From VGWG01 sp964580075 (lineage in GTDB: Bacteria > Verrucomicrobiota > Kiritimatiellia > RFP12 > JAAYNR01), in contig CAZOJL010000046.1 of assembly GCA_964580075.1 (NCBI GenBank), forward strand, positions 1 through 21,839: a DNA stretch of 21,839 nt, written 5' to 3'. This document shows positions 1 through 7,427 of this stretch, piece after piece. The stretch's first letter is position 1. Each line of letters begins with the position of its first letter. Position numbers and translations under genes: made by a program. Below the pieces are notes generated by a model. It was not told where the DNA came from, ran no database searches, and saw only the letters and a list, made by a program, of their open reading frames with translations.

Positions 1-296
1 TGCTCCGTGCGCTGGTTGTCGAGATTCTTGCTCTCGACCTTTTTTGGCCATTCCGCCAACAGCGTCTCCGACGCCTTCCCGTCATAAACGAACGAAAACG
101 GCGGCTTCGCCTTCGCATCCGTCAGATGTTCTTGCACCCCTTGATCCATCATCTTCATCTCCTCGTTCTTTGGCGACTCAGCCGCCGCCGCTTTCTCGGC
201 TCCTGTGGCCCCGTTGGCCGCGACCGACATCAGTCCCGCGAGAACCACGCCCGCCATTCGTGACACTCCGTGTTTACCGCTCTGTGTGTGTGTCAT
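1..296 (-). CDS. GH36-type alpha-galactosidase, secreted, 5' end only (GH36-a)
   Basis: The gene starts with ATG at 296 and runs off the left edge, leaving 98 codons. The first ~33 residues look like a signal peptide: a basic start (GKHGVSR), a hydrophobic stretch (MAGVVLAGLMSVAANG) and an Ala-Gly-type cleavage region (ATGA). After a charged linker comes PPFSFVYDGKASETLL, the N-terminal beta-sandwich signature of GH36 alpha-galactosidases. The neighbouring GH36-b has LLPFSLQYGGRPAAELI at the equivalent place. The expected role is release of terminal alpha-galactose outside the cytoplasm or in the periplasm. The catalytic barrel lies outside the window, so activity cannot be judged. A GGTGAG motif lies about 8 bases upstream of the start. 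The DprA-like remnant ends 24 bp before it. It is the third GH36-type gene in the window and the only one with a visible signal peptide. Confidence 0.72.
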   Translation of the reverse strand, partial: MTHTQSGKHGVSRMAGVVLAGLMSVAANGATGAEKAAAAESPKNEEMKMMDQGVQEHLTDAKAKPPFSFVYDGKASETLLAEWPKKVESKNLDNQRTE

Positions 297-319
297 AATG
301 TCTGCTCACCATTCACTGT

Positions 320-532
320 TTACTCTTCACCACTCGCGTATTCGTTCTGACATAACACTTGGATTGGCTTTTCCACCTGCATATCGGCCAGCAGACATGC
401 CAACATTCCATCCTGGGTCAATTGCCCGATGACCACCCGATCCGCAGCATGAAGCACATACTGGTTACACCACGCCGCACGCCGCGCGGAGAAGGCAGTC
501 ACGGCGGCGTCAAACGGCGTAATTACCAGAAG
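320..532 (-). pseudogene. DprA-like (SMF/SLOG) protein, C-terminal remnant
   Basis: This minus-strand frame reads LLVITPFD, then AAVTAFSARRAAWCNQYVL, then AADRVVIGQLTQDGMLACLL, and stops at 320. The pattern 'hydrophobic strand, SPF/TPF, S/T-A-R-R-x-x-x-N-x-Y/F-V, A-D-x-V-V-I, G-x-L' resembles the end of DNA-processing DprA-like Rossmann proteins. There is no start codon in a sensible place. Upstream the frame dissolves into cysteine- and arginine-rich sequence antisense in character, because it overlaps the RAYT fragment in another frame. I read it as the 3' end of a gene whose 5' part was lost at a junction near 530. The family call is from memory of the pattern, so another Rossmann family is possible. 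Confidence 0.42.
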
Positions 533-774
533 TCGTCCGGCATCACCACAAACGCATCGGCATCCACACCGGGATAATGCGCCGGCATTTCGGTCCATAC
601 ATCCCGCACCATCCGCCCGGCATCGGTCAACGCCATCCGCCCGTTGACCACGGTGCCGAACATTGGCCGGCGTCCCTGCACGCAGATCGTCACAAAATAC
701 CACCCCGGTTGCGCGTAATCATACCCGCGCAACCGGATTGAACGACGATGGTGGATGGCTGGATTGTAAATCAT
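523..774 (-). pseudogene. RAYT (REP-associated tyrosine transposase, IS200-like), truncated at the HUH motif
   Basis: Eighty-three codons match the N-terminus of the Y1 transposase/RAYT family: HHRRSIRLRGYDY, then GWYFVTICVQGRRPMFG, then MALTDAGRMVRDVW, then DAFVVMP. In intact members the text continues as VMPNHFHGI, supplying the two histidines of the HUH metal site. Here it reads VMPDDFW and stops. The catalytic tyrosine region and both HUH histidines are therefore missing, and the product cannot be an active transposase. Its ATG overlaps the GH36-b stop codon (ATGA), with GGAAACA just upstream, so it may still be translated. Intact family members are usually about 150-250 residues long. 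The sequence after the break belongs to a different gene remnant. Confidence 0.75.
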
Positions 775-2465
775 TGTTTCCTATAAAACACCAGCCGGCT
801 CTCCGGCGCACGCTCCAGTGTCACACGCACGCCGCGTTCGCAGAGCTCCTTGCTGCTCTGCTTCCACGTCTTGCCCGTGTCGACATCCTGCAACTCGTAT
901 TCCGCGGCTGGATCGAGCCCCTGCAGCCGGAAATCGGCACTGATGAACGGTGCGTCCTTGCGCCGGAAGGCCAGCACCAGCCCCTCGCCGAGATCCGGCC
1001 GGTGCATCTGGAACGCCGCCCAGACATCATAGTCCGGCGAATTGGCAACCAGCGGATAGTAGTCGCCATAGAAGAGCGGCCGGGCGCGAACGAAATCGGC
1101 CAGCATGCGCCGGTGCCAATCCCACGGATACTGCTCCTCGATCGGGAAGCTCTCGTACGGGAAGATCCCGAACGAAATGGCCGCGCTCAGGCTGCTGCGG
1201 AAGTTATAGGTGTCGCCCGCGCGCCGACAACCCGCCAGCACGCCCGTACCGCTCAGCGGCACCCAGTACGAAAGCCCCATGGTGTGGGTCTGGCCCGGTG
1301 TGCCGTCATTGATCCAGCCGCACTGCCAGTCGCTGCGCCAGAGCGGGATGCTGCGACTGATCGTTTCCAAGTCGATGCGCCGTCCGCCGCTGGCACAGTT
1401 GTCAATGACCAGCCCGGGCTGACGCCGAAGCAGTTCATCCCAGAAGTCATAGAGCCCCTCGACGTGGCGGATCTCCGTCATCCCCTGGCGATCCGGCGCA
1501 TCTGCGGCGCGCCAGTACGGCAGCGGATCAAAGTTGAAGTCCTGCCGATAGAGCTGCACGCCCTGCTCCGCCATGAACTCCGAGAGGGTATCGGTCAGCC
1601 ATCGCCGCGCTTCTGGCAACCCGAGATTGAACAACATGTTGTGCCCCGGCTTGCGTTCGCCCAGGAACCAGTCCGGATGCTCGACCGTCAGCGGCGTGCC
1701 ATTAACGGCGCGCTCGGGTTCGAACCAGAGCAGGAACTTCATGCCCGCGGCCTTGGCTGCGTCGCTGATTGGACGCAGTCCGTTCGGGTGCGCGGCCGGG
1801 TTGATACTCCAGTTACCCACGTGCTTGGCCCAATCACCGGTAAACTCGTCGGGCGAATAACTGTCCGACGGCCCGCTCCAGCCGATGCCGATGATGACCC
1901 CATTCCTGCCGGTCTGCAGGTTAAAGAACGGCAGCCAGGCATTGGACGACCGTCCGCCGCCCGCCGCCATGGCAATCGTCTCGCCGGTGGCCAGCGGGTC
2001 GATTCGGTACTGGAAGTCACTCGATCTGCACAGGGAACCGTAAGAGCGGCGAAGCAGCGACTGATCGTCCGGCACCCATTCCATGTCCAGCGGCCGGATG
2101 TTCTCGATCAGCGGGGTGTCCTGCTTGCCGGTGTTGCGGAAGCGCATCACCCATTCGACGGCTGGGAAATGGGCGAAGGTTTGCATTTCCAGGACGCACT
2201 CGAGTCCCGTCTCCGGATCGCGCCAGGTAATCTCCCGGGTCGTAACGTCCGCCTGGCTCTGGATCGTCCGCGTCGTCTTCTTCCATCCGGGAATCAGTTC
2301 CGCGGCGGGCCGTCCGCCATACTGGAGCGAAAACGGCAACAGGTCGTCGGCCAGTGTTTCCGTGGAAAAGGCGCCTCCCCCGGTCAGGCGTACCGTCGTG
2401 CCGTCGGCCAACTCCACCTCGGCTTCCGCCCAGTCCGCGTGGGCATATGCGCCATCTCCTTTCAC
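771..2465 (-). CDS. GH36-type alpha-galactosidase with internal deletion (GH36-b)
   Basis: 564 codons from a GTG one base after the URO-D stop codon. The N-terminal beta-sandwich (about 40-195) contains LLPFSLQYGG and MQTFAHFPAVEWVMRFRN. The barrel carries FLLWFEPERA (~244-253), the nucleophile motif YRQDFNFDP (Asp309), CASGGRRIDLE and the acid/base motif LWRSDW (Asp379). A C-terminal beta domain follows. At residues ~193-200 the text jumps from IGIGWSG to PSDSYSPDEF. In GH36-c about 146 residues separate IGWSG from NGL, against 33 here. Roughly 113 residues are gone in frame: the inter-domain linker and the first barrel strands. Both catalytic acids survive, but folding and activity are doubtful. 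No signal peptide is visible, unlike GH36-a. It is last in the operon with the dehydrogenase, LarA and URO-D genes. Confidence 0.85.
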   Translation of the reverse strand: MKGDGAYAHADWAEAEVELADGTTVRLTGGGAFSTETLADDLLPFSLQYGGRPAAELIPGWKKTTRTIQSQADVTTREITWRDPETGLECVLEMQTFAHFPAVEWVMRFRNTGKQDTPLIENIRPLDMEWVPDDQSLLRRSYGSLCRSSDFQYRIDPLATGETIAMAAGGGRSSNAWLPFFNLQTGRNGVIIGIGWSGPSDSYSPDEFTGDWAKHVGNWSINPAAHPNGLRPISDAAKAAGMKFLLWFEPERAVNGTPLTVEHPDWFLGERKPGHNMLFNLGLPEARRWLTDTLSEFMAEQGVQLYRQDFNFDPLPYWRAADAPDRQGMTEIRHVEGLYDFWDELLRRQPGLVIDNCASGGRRIDLETISRSIPLWRSDWQCGWINDGTPGQTHTMGLSYWVPLSGTGVLAGCRRAGDTYNFRSSLSAAISFGIFPYESFPIEEQYPWDWHRRMLADFVRARPLFYGDYYPLVANSPDYDVWAAFQMHRPDLGEGLVLAFRRKDAPFISADFRLQGLDPAAEYELQDVDTGKTWKQSSKELCERGVRVTLERAPESRLVFYRKQ

Positions 2466-2466
2466 T

Positions 2467-3684
2467 TCATTCTCTGCTTATTGTTCCGAACACATCCGCC
2501 GCCGCCTCATTCCATTCACGGACCTTCGCCAAATCCTGCTCGACGGACCGCACGATCTGGAACCCGTCGGCGCGGACGGCATATTTCACGCGGCCATCAC
2601 ACGCAGCCTTGATGGATTCCAACTTTCGCCTCATTTCCGCGGGTGTACGGTCGTACACATCGCCCGTCGCATTGACGCAGATGTCCAGCGCAATCCCCGT
2701 GCCCGCGAACACCTCCGCCGCCAGCGCCACGTTCGACCACGGGCCAATGTGCATCATCTCAAGATTCGGAATGGTTCGCACCGACTCGTAAAACTCGTCG
2801 GTCACCCCGCAACTGTGCCAGTAATGAACCCGGCCATGCAGCGCCGCCAGCTCACGCTCGTACGGCAGGACGAATTCCTCGTAAAGCTGCCGCGACATCA
2901 TGGGCCTGCCAACCTCGTCGTTGAACAACTTCGCCGGCGCGATCGGCTCGCCAATAAACTGCGCACGCAGTTGCGCGTGCCGCTTCAAGCCATCGGTAAT
3001 ACGCCGCATCAGCGCGTGCACAAACGGCGGGTCATCCAGCATGTCCATCAGCAGGTTGGTGGTCTCGCGCAACTGCGTGGCCACAGAGTACGGGCCGCGG
3101 ATCACCGTCGGATACCTGACGGTAATACCTGATCCGGCCGTCAACTCCAGCATCCGCTGATAGAAGGCATGCGCCCGTGGGCCCAAGCCGTGCGCATCCA
3201 GCTCAATGGTCTGCATCTTGCCCAGATCCCGCCGCTCTGCAATCAGCGGCTTCTTCATATTCACCCAGGGCGCCTGGCCGGCCGGAAACTCAATTTGTGC
3301 GCCAAACAGGCTGGCCGAATAACATGCGCCGAACGACACGAACGCGCTCTTCTCAAAAAACCGGTTGCACTGCAAATTTGCATGCTCCCACAGATGATAA
3401 CGCATCTGTTCGTGCAGTTGTGCCTCGGCCCGGCCGTAGTAGTCCGCCGTGTCGATCCCCAGCACCGTCGCATACCCGGCGATGTCGAGCGCCAGTGTGA
3501 AGGCACCGGTCGGCATCGCGGAAATCCCGCGCCACCGCTCGATCAGCCACGGATCGTCCGCGTTTGACCAGAAACGACGGTTGCTCTCGTTCTCCGGCGA
3601 CTCGCACAGCGCCACGTACCGCTTCAGCACGTCCGCCATCTGATCACTCATGTCGTGTTGCATACGCACTCTCTTTCGCTTCAT
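2467..3684 (-). CDS. Uroporphyrinogen decarboxylase (URO-D/MtaA-like) family protein
   Basis: 405 codons. The TIM-barrel URO-D fold is suggested by the length, the EEFVLPYERELAALHGR helix, the YWHSCG motif and the final DGFQIV segment. His290 and Cys292 (H-S-C) plus Cys336 (LDICVNA) match the His-X-Cys...Cys zinc site of MtaA/MtbA-type corrinoid methyltransferases rather than true HemE. Methyl transfer is therefore more likely than porphyrin synthesis, but no corrinoid protein is nearby and the substrate is unknown. Such URO-D paralogues are common in PVC sugar clusters without assigned function. The ATG at 3684 overlaps the upstream LarA-like stop codon (ATGA). A second ATG at 3663 (MQHDMSD) has GAGAG about eight bases upstream and is a credible alternative start. 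GH36-b follows after one base. Confidence 0.8.
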   Translation of the reverse strand: MKRKRVRMQHDMSDQMADVLKRYVALCESPENESNRRFWSNADDPWLIERWRGISAMPTGAFTLALDIAGYATVLGIDTADYYGRAEAQLHEQMRYHLWEHANLQCNRFFEKSAFVSFGACYSASLFGAQIEFPAGQAPWVNMKKPLIAERRDLGKMQTIELDAHGLGPRAHAFYQRMLELTAGSGITVRYPTVIRGPYSVATQLRETTNLLMDMLDDPPFVHALMRRITDGLKRHAQLRAQFIGEPIAPAKLFNDEVGRPMMSRQLYEEFVLPYERELAALHGRVHYWHSCGVTDEFYESVRTIPNLEMMHIGPWSNVALAAEVFAGTGIALDICVNATGDVYDRTPAEMRRKLESIKAACDGRVKYAVRADGFQIVRSVEQDLAKVREWNEAAADVFGTISRE

Positions 3685-4940
3685 TGAACCGCGCAGACCA
3701 TCTTCGCCGCCTTGTGAAGCACGGTGATGCGAGCGGAGGCGCCATGCCGAAAGAGCGCGTGCGCCAGCGCCGCGGCCGGGTCCGCCGCATATTCAAAACC
3801 CAGGGCCGTGGTCTCCGCGGCCGACACCCCTTTTGTCACCAGGATTACGTTCGCCCGCTCGAGCATGCGCGCCGCCAGCCAGATGACAATACCCGAAATC
3901 GGGCAGAGCTGCCCCGTATCCACCAGCCTCCGAACGTGCTCCGGCGCGTGCCGGAAGCCAACTTCCACGACTTCCGGATGCGGGGCACATACTCCTTCCA
4001 AGCAGGGCGTCACGAGAATGAGGGTCCCGCCGGGACGAACCGCGCCACTGGCTGCGTTCAAGCCCTTGACCGCCTGCCAGAAATCGCGATCGGATGGATA
4101 CGCGTCGGCGACAACGATATCGGTCAACTCAGACAGGTTGATCGTGCAAGCGGATCGCGCAAAGTCGCACGCCGCCCGATGGGCCACAATGGGGTCGCCG
4201 GCGAAGACCCCGGCGAGGGTGTTATCGTTCCAGGGCACTTCGTTGATGATGAACTTCAGACCCGCTTTGAGACCCACCTCGTCGATGACCCGGCGGACGG
4301 GATTGTCCCGCACGGCGAACAGGTGCCCATCCTCAGCCGTGCTGCCCAGCCAGTGCATCCGCCCGATCGTGCCCGGATCCGCACAGCCGGGGTTGATGAT
4401 CTTGCACCCGCCGCCGAAACCGGCGATCAGGTGCGGAATGGTCTGGCCCACACCGATCACGAAATCCGATTGCAGCAGATCGCGGTGTATGCGAATGGGG
4501 AAATCGCCGGATGTGCCAACGGCCACATACTCATCGGTGTTGTGCCAATTCGGCTGAATGAACCGGTGGCGGGCGACGAGTCCGGGCGTGTACTTCTGCT
4601 CCATCTCGGCACGGGTCATCGCACGATGTGTCCCAAGGGCCACAAACACCTGGATGTCAGAAGCGGCCAGCCCGGCAGCCGACAATTCGGCCATCACCGC
4701 CGGCAACATCCATTCCGTCCGGGTGGTGCGGGTGTTGTCGTCTACGACGATCAACACCCGCATCCCGGGCCGAACCCGATCCTTGAGACGCGGCGATCCC
4801 ATGGGACTCGCCAGTGCTTCGGCGACGAGCCGTTTGGCATCAAGCCGGGGACCGTCGGCGCGGATGGAATAGACCCCGACCAATTGCCGGTCGGGTATTT
4901 CCATCGGATCGAAGTCGGCGTAGGGAAACTGGTACTTCAT
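3681..4940 (-). CDS. LarA-family nickel-dependent 2-hydroxyacid racemase/epimerase (first copy)
   Basis: 419 codons from the chosen ATG at 4940 (MKYQFPYADFD), which resembles LarA starts; a frame-open start at 4982 would overlap the preceding gene. Motifs in order: DDNTRTTRT (~67-75, nucleotide-cofactor loop), LGTHR (His105), then PHLIAGFGGGCKIINPG with His170 and Lys180, and His196 in RMHW. The spacing His170-Lys180-His196 (10 and 16) equals that of L. plantarum LarA (His174-Lys184-His200). The residues needed to hold the nickel-pincer cofactor are therefore present. The usual Arg before the lysine is Cys here. LarA relatives act on lactate, malate, aryl-lactates or gluconate-type acids, so the substrate is open. 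The neighbouring NAD-type 2-hydroxyacid dehydrogenase suggests its product is oxidised. No larB, larC or larE cofactor gene is in the window. Confidence 0.85.
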   Translation of the reverse strand: MKYQFPYADFDPMEIPDRQLVGVYSIRADGPRLDAKRLVAEALASPMGSPRLKDRVRPGMRVLIVVDDNTRTTRTEWMLPAVMAELSAAGLAASDIQVFVALGTHRAMTRAEMEQKYTPGLVARHRFIQPNWHNTDEYVAVGTSGDFPIRIHRDLLQSDFVIGVGQTIPHLIAGFGGGCKIINPGCADPGTIGRMHWLGSTAEDGHLFAVRDNPVRRVIDEVGLKAGLKFIINEVPWNDNTLAGVFAGDPIVAHRAACDFARSACTINLSELTDIVVADAYPSDRDFWQAVKGLNAASGAVRPGGTLILVTPCLEGVCAPHPEVVEVGFRHAPEHVRRLVDTGQLCPISGIVIWLAARMLERANVILVTKGVSAAETTALGFEYAADPAAALAHALFRHGASARITVLHKAAKMVCAVQ

Positions 4941-4965
4941 GCACGTAGTCTCGCGGAACAGGAGA

Positions 4966-5934
4966 TCACGCCCCCACGCCATTCACGACATTTGGCAGTT
5001 TCTCGCCGCGCAGCGCCATGGCCGCGATCTTGGCGACATCGATGCGCAGTCGCTTTACCGACTGCGGTGTGGCCGAGGCATCGTGCGGCGTAATCACGAC
5101 GTTCGACAGCTTCAGCAGCGGGTTGTCGGGGTTGATCGGCTCCGGATCGGTCACGTCCATGGCCGCCGCGGACAACTGTCCGCTTTGCAGCCCCGCCACC
5201 ATCGCGGGGGTATCCACCAGCGTACCGCGCGAGGCGTTGACCAGGATCGCGCCCTTCTTCATCTTCGCGATGCTCTGCGTGTTGATCATGTACTTCGTCT
5301 TCTCCGTGCTCGGGCAGTGCAGGCTGACCAGATCGCTCTGGGCCAGCACCTCGTCCAGCGTCGCGGCGACACAACCGGCCTCCTCCACCACAGCGGCAGA
5401 TACCCCCGGATCGAACACCAGGATGCGACACTTGAACGGCTTGAGGCGCGCGGCCACCTCCCTGGCGATCCGCCCAAACGCGACCAGCCCGACCGTCATA
5501 TCCTTGAGCCCGTGCAGCGCCGCCAGCGGCACCGGCAGCTTCCACTGCCCCGACTTGATCACGTTGTCGCAGGGCACGATCTGGCGCGTTGCCGCCAGGA
5601 TCAAGGCCAGCGTGTGATCCGCCACCTCATCAATGCAATAGTCTGGAACATTGCAAACCGGAATCTTCTTCGCCGCCGCAGCTTTCAGATCCACGTTATC
5701 CACGCCGATCCCGTAGCGGACAATCACGCGCGCTTTTTGCATGGCGTTGATGATGTCGGCCGTGATGGGCGCGAACTGCACGATGACCGCATCCGCGTCC
5801 TTCACCAGCGCAGCCAGCGCCACCGGGTCTTTGCCCGATTTCTGAGCCTCCAACGCATAGCCCTGCGGCTCCAGCACCTCCTTCTCGATGTCAATCTGGT
5901 CAAACGAATAGTCCGTGATCACAACTTTCTTCAT
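4966..5934 (-). CDS. D-isomer-specific 2-hydroxyacid dehydrogenase (CtBP/SerA-like)
   Basis: 322 codons from the ATG at 5934 (MKKVVITDYSFD), chosen because AAGGAG lies eight bases upstream; a longer frame starting at 5988 has no such site. The two-domain formate/glycerate dehydrogenase fold is evident. VRYGIGVDNVDL (~73-84) lies in the substrate domain. The catalytic set is Arg236 (NASRGTLVD), Glu265 (DPEP) and His283 (ITPHDA). The nucleotide-binding loop is unusual: VGLVAFGRIAR has Ala152-x-Gly154-x-x-Ala157 where the family has GxGxxG. The protein should interconvert a 2-oxoacid and a (2R)-hydroxyacid with NAD(H) or NADP(H). It is first in an operon with a LarA homologue 25 bases downstream, a URO-D-like protein and GH36-b. 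The substrate cannot be told from the sequence. Confidence 0.87.
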   Translation of the reverse strand: MKKVVITDYSFDQIDIEKEVLEPQGYALEAQKSGKDPVALAALVKDADAVIVQFAPITADIINAMQKARVIVRYGIGVDNVDLKAAAAKKIPVCNVPDYCIDEVADHTLALILAATRQIVPCDNVIKSGQWKLPVPLAALHGLKDMTVGLVAFGRIAREVAARLKPFKCRILVFDPGVSAAVVEEAGCVAATLDEVLAQSDLVSLHCPSTEKTKYMINTQSIAKMKKGAILVNASRGTLVDTPAMVAGLQSGQLSAAAMDVTDPEPINPDNPLLKLSNVVITPHDASATPQSVKRLRIDVAKIAAMALRGEKLPNVVNGVGA

Positions 5935-5942
5935 CTGTGTCT

Positions 5943-5948
5943 CTCCTT
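5943..5948 (-). promoter_or_regulatory. Ribosome binding site of the 2-hydroxyacid dehydrogenase
   Basis: AAGGAG on the minus strand sits eight bases before the ATG at 5934. It fixes that start over the longer reading that begins at 5988. Confidence 0.75.
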
Positions 5949-5965
5949 CTTCTGTGTTGGGCTCA

Positions 5966-6014
5966 CCACGGAAAATCCGTGGCGGCACTAACCGTTCCGT
6001 CGTTATTCAACGAC
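5966..6014. other. Two small hairpins in the intergenic space after larA
   Basis: Between the larA stop (6063) and the dehydrogenase start (5934) are two perfect short palindromes. CCACGGA-AAA-TCCGTGG spans 5966-5982 (7-bp stem). GTCGTT-ATTC-AACGAC spans 5999-6014 (6-bp stem). Neither is followed by a T-tract in the direction of transcription, so a classical intrinsic terminator is not supported. They could be an mRNA processing or stabilising structure at the boundary between two transcription units. I see no clear promoter here. Confidence 0.4.
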
Positions 6015-6062
6015 CGTTACATATCACACTGCCTGCTTCGCTCCCTGTCGACAACATATCGC

Positions 6063-7427
6063 TCACGCCACATGCGGCCTGAGCACAGGCACGCCGTACG
6101 GACCGTCACAAAGAACGGCAACCTGCGTCCCCGCCACCGAAAGAAACGTGTCTACTGCGCGTTGCACCATGGCCTGGGCCAGCTCACGCCCGCCCAGACC
6201 GGTGATCCCCGCACCGCCATCCTGTCCTGGAATCTGCCTGCGAACGAACAACTCCCCGGTAAGGGCCGGTGCACAATAGACCAGATGCCCGGACGGCCCC
6301 AGTTTTCCCATCGCCCGCGCCCACATCTGCACTTCCCACTGTTCGGGTATGAATTGCCACGACGATTCCTTGATCCGCCGGTTGAATCCATCAGGACCGA
6401 GTTCCCTGAGAAGAGGCAGAACGCGGCAATAATCCGGTCCGCCGACCGGGTCCACGTCCGTATGATGCGCCACCAGCACGATCGCGCCACCCGGCCGGAC
6501 TGCCTTCGACGCCTCGACCGCCGCTTTGGCGGCCTGATAGTGGTTGATCCCTACAAAGCCCGCGTGAGTCACCACCAGGTCGTACTCATGCGGTATCGAA
6601 ATGCCCGCCGCCGCCACAAGATGATCCACGGCCTTGCGATGCGCCTGTCGAAGATCGCCGGCATACACACCCGTGACCTGGCGGTCACCGTTCAACGTGA
6701 CGTTCACGATAAAATCGACACCCGCCATCTCAGCCACAGCCATCGCCTCGGCCTGGCAGGGGTTCCCTTCCATGATCAGACTCGTCGAGTCAGGATCGGC
6801 CATCAGCTCGGCGCCATGGAAAACATACGTGGCCTCCTCACCCACCAGCCCCGGACAAACAGATTTCGGGCCACCGCTGGCACCCGCCATGAAGTGCGGC
6901 TCCACAAGGCCCGTCAGGATCTTAATATCGGCATCGAGATACCGGGCATTGACGGACACCTCTGTGCCGCGCGGCGTACGTCCGAGGCTGCGCAACGCAG
7001 CACGATCCGTGCACACATGGTTTGTAACACAAATCTGCCCATCAAAAACACGATCCGGAAGCATGTGCCGAAGTTCGGTGTCCGTGAGCGGACGGTGTGT
7101 GCCCGTGGCCACAAGAATATCGATGCCCTGGACACCCTCCTGCTCCAGTACATCCAGCACGGGCTCGAGAATACCGGCTTCGCCCAGATACGGTACGGGC
7201 CGGGTGGTGTCGCTGACCACGATGACGGCCCTGCAGTCCGTCCGCTCACGCATGCGGGCTCGGACCCGCTCAGACAACGACGGGGTGCCCACGGGTACGG
7301 CCAACGCCTGGCGAATGGCTTGCGCCGGCGATGGAAGCGGCGCTTCCGGCTGCAGACGAAAAAGATCTGCGTGGTCGGGAAGCGTAATCTCCAGAGCCTC
7401 GGAACCCAGTTCGATCATGCACTGCAT
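6063..7427 (-). CDS. larA: LarA-family nickel-dependent lactate racemase (second copy)
   Basis: 454 codons from the ATG at 7427 (MQCMIELG). GGAGG ten bases upstream (7438-7442) supports this start. The ATG at 7418, which overlaps the previous stop codon as ATGA, is possible but has worse spacing. Motifs: VSDTTRPVP (~71-79), ATGTHRP (His111), then EPHFMAGASGGPKSVCPGL with His178 and Lys188, and His204 in VFHG. Spacing of 10 and 16 residues matches His174-Lys184-His200 of LarA, so cofactor attachment and nickel ligands appear intact. The gene directly follows an FAD-linked D-lactate-type dehydrogenase, which makes lactate the leading substrate: inversion of L-lactate to D-lactate for oxidation to pyruvate. 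Identity to the first copy looks low by eye, so the two are probably not recent duplicates. Confidence 0.87.
   Translation of the reverse strand: MQCMIELGSEALEITLPDHADLFRLQPEAPLPSPAQAIRQALAVPVGTPSLSERVRARMRERTDCRAVIVVSDTTRPVPYLGEAGILEPVLDVLEQEGVQGIDILVATGTHRPLTDTELRHMLPDRVFDGQICVTNHVCTDRAALRSLGRTPRGTEVSVNARYLDADIKILTGLVEPHFMAGASGGPKSVCPGLVGEEATYVFHGAELMADPDSTSLIMEGNPCQAEAMAVAEMAGVDFIVNVTLNGDRQVTGVYAGDLRQAHRKAVDHLVAAAGISIPHEYDLVVTHAGFVGINHYQAAKAAVEASKAVRPGGAIVLVAHHTDVDPVGGPDYCRVLPLLRELGPDGFNRRIKESSWQFIPEQWEVQMWARAMGKLGPSGHLVYCAPALTGELFVRRQIPGQDGGAGITGLGGRELAQAMVQRAVDTFLSVAGTQVAVLCDGPYGVPVLRPHVA

Noticed and set aside
663..2612. Long plus-strand open frame (~650 codons) opposite GH36-b; similar long plus-strand frames lie opposite most other genes
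   Set aside because: It mirrors a GC-rich minus-strand gene with clear catalytic motifs. Its product is Arg/Pro/His-rich, shows no family motif and lacks a ribosome binding site. It is an antisense shadow.
5966..6014. Intrinsic terminator after larA
   Set aside because: The hairpins are short and no T-tract follows on the minus strand; they are kept only as small structures.
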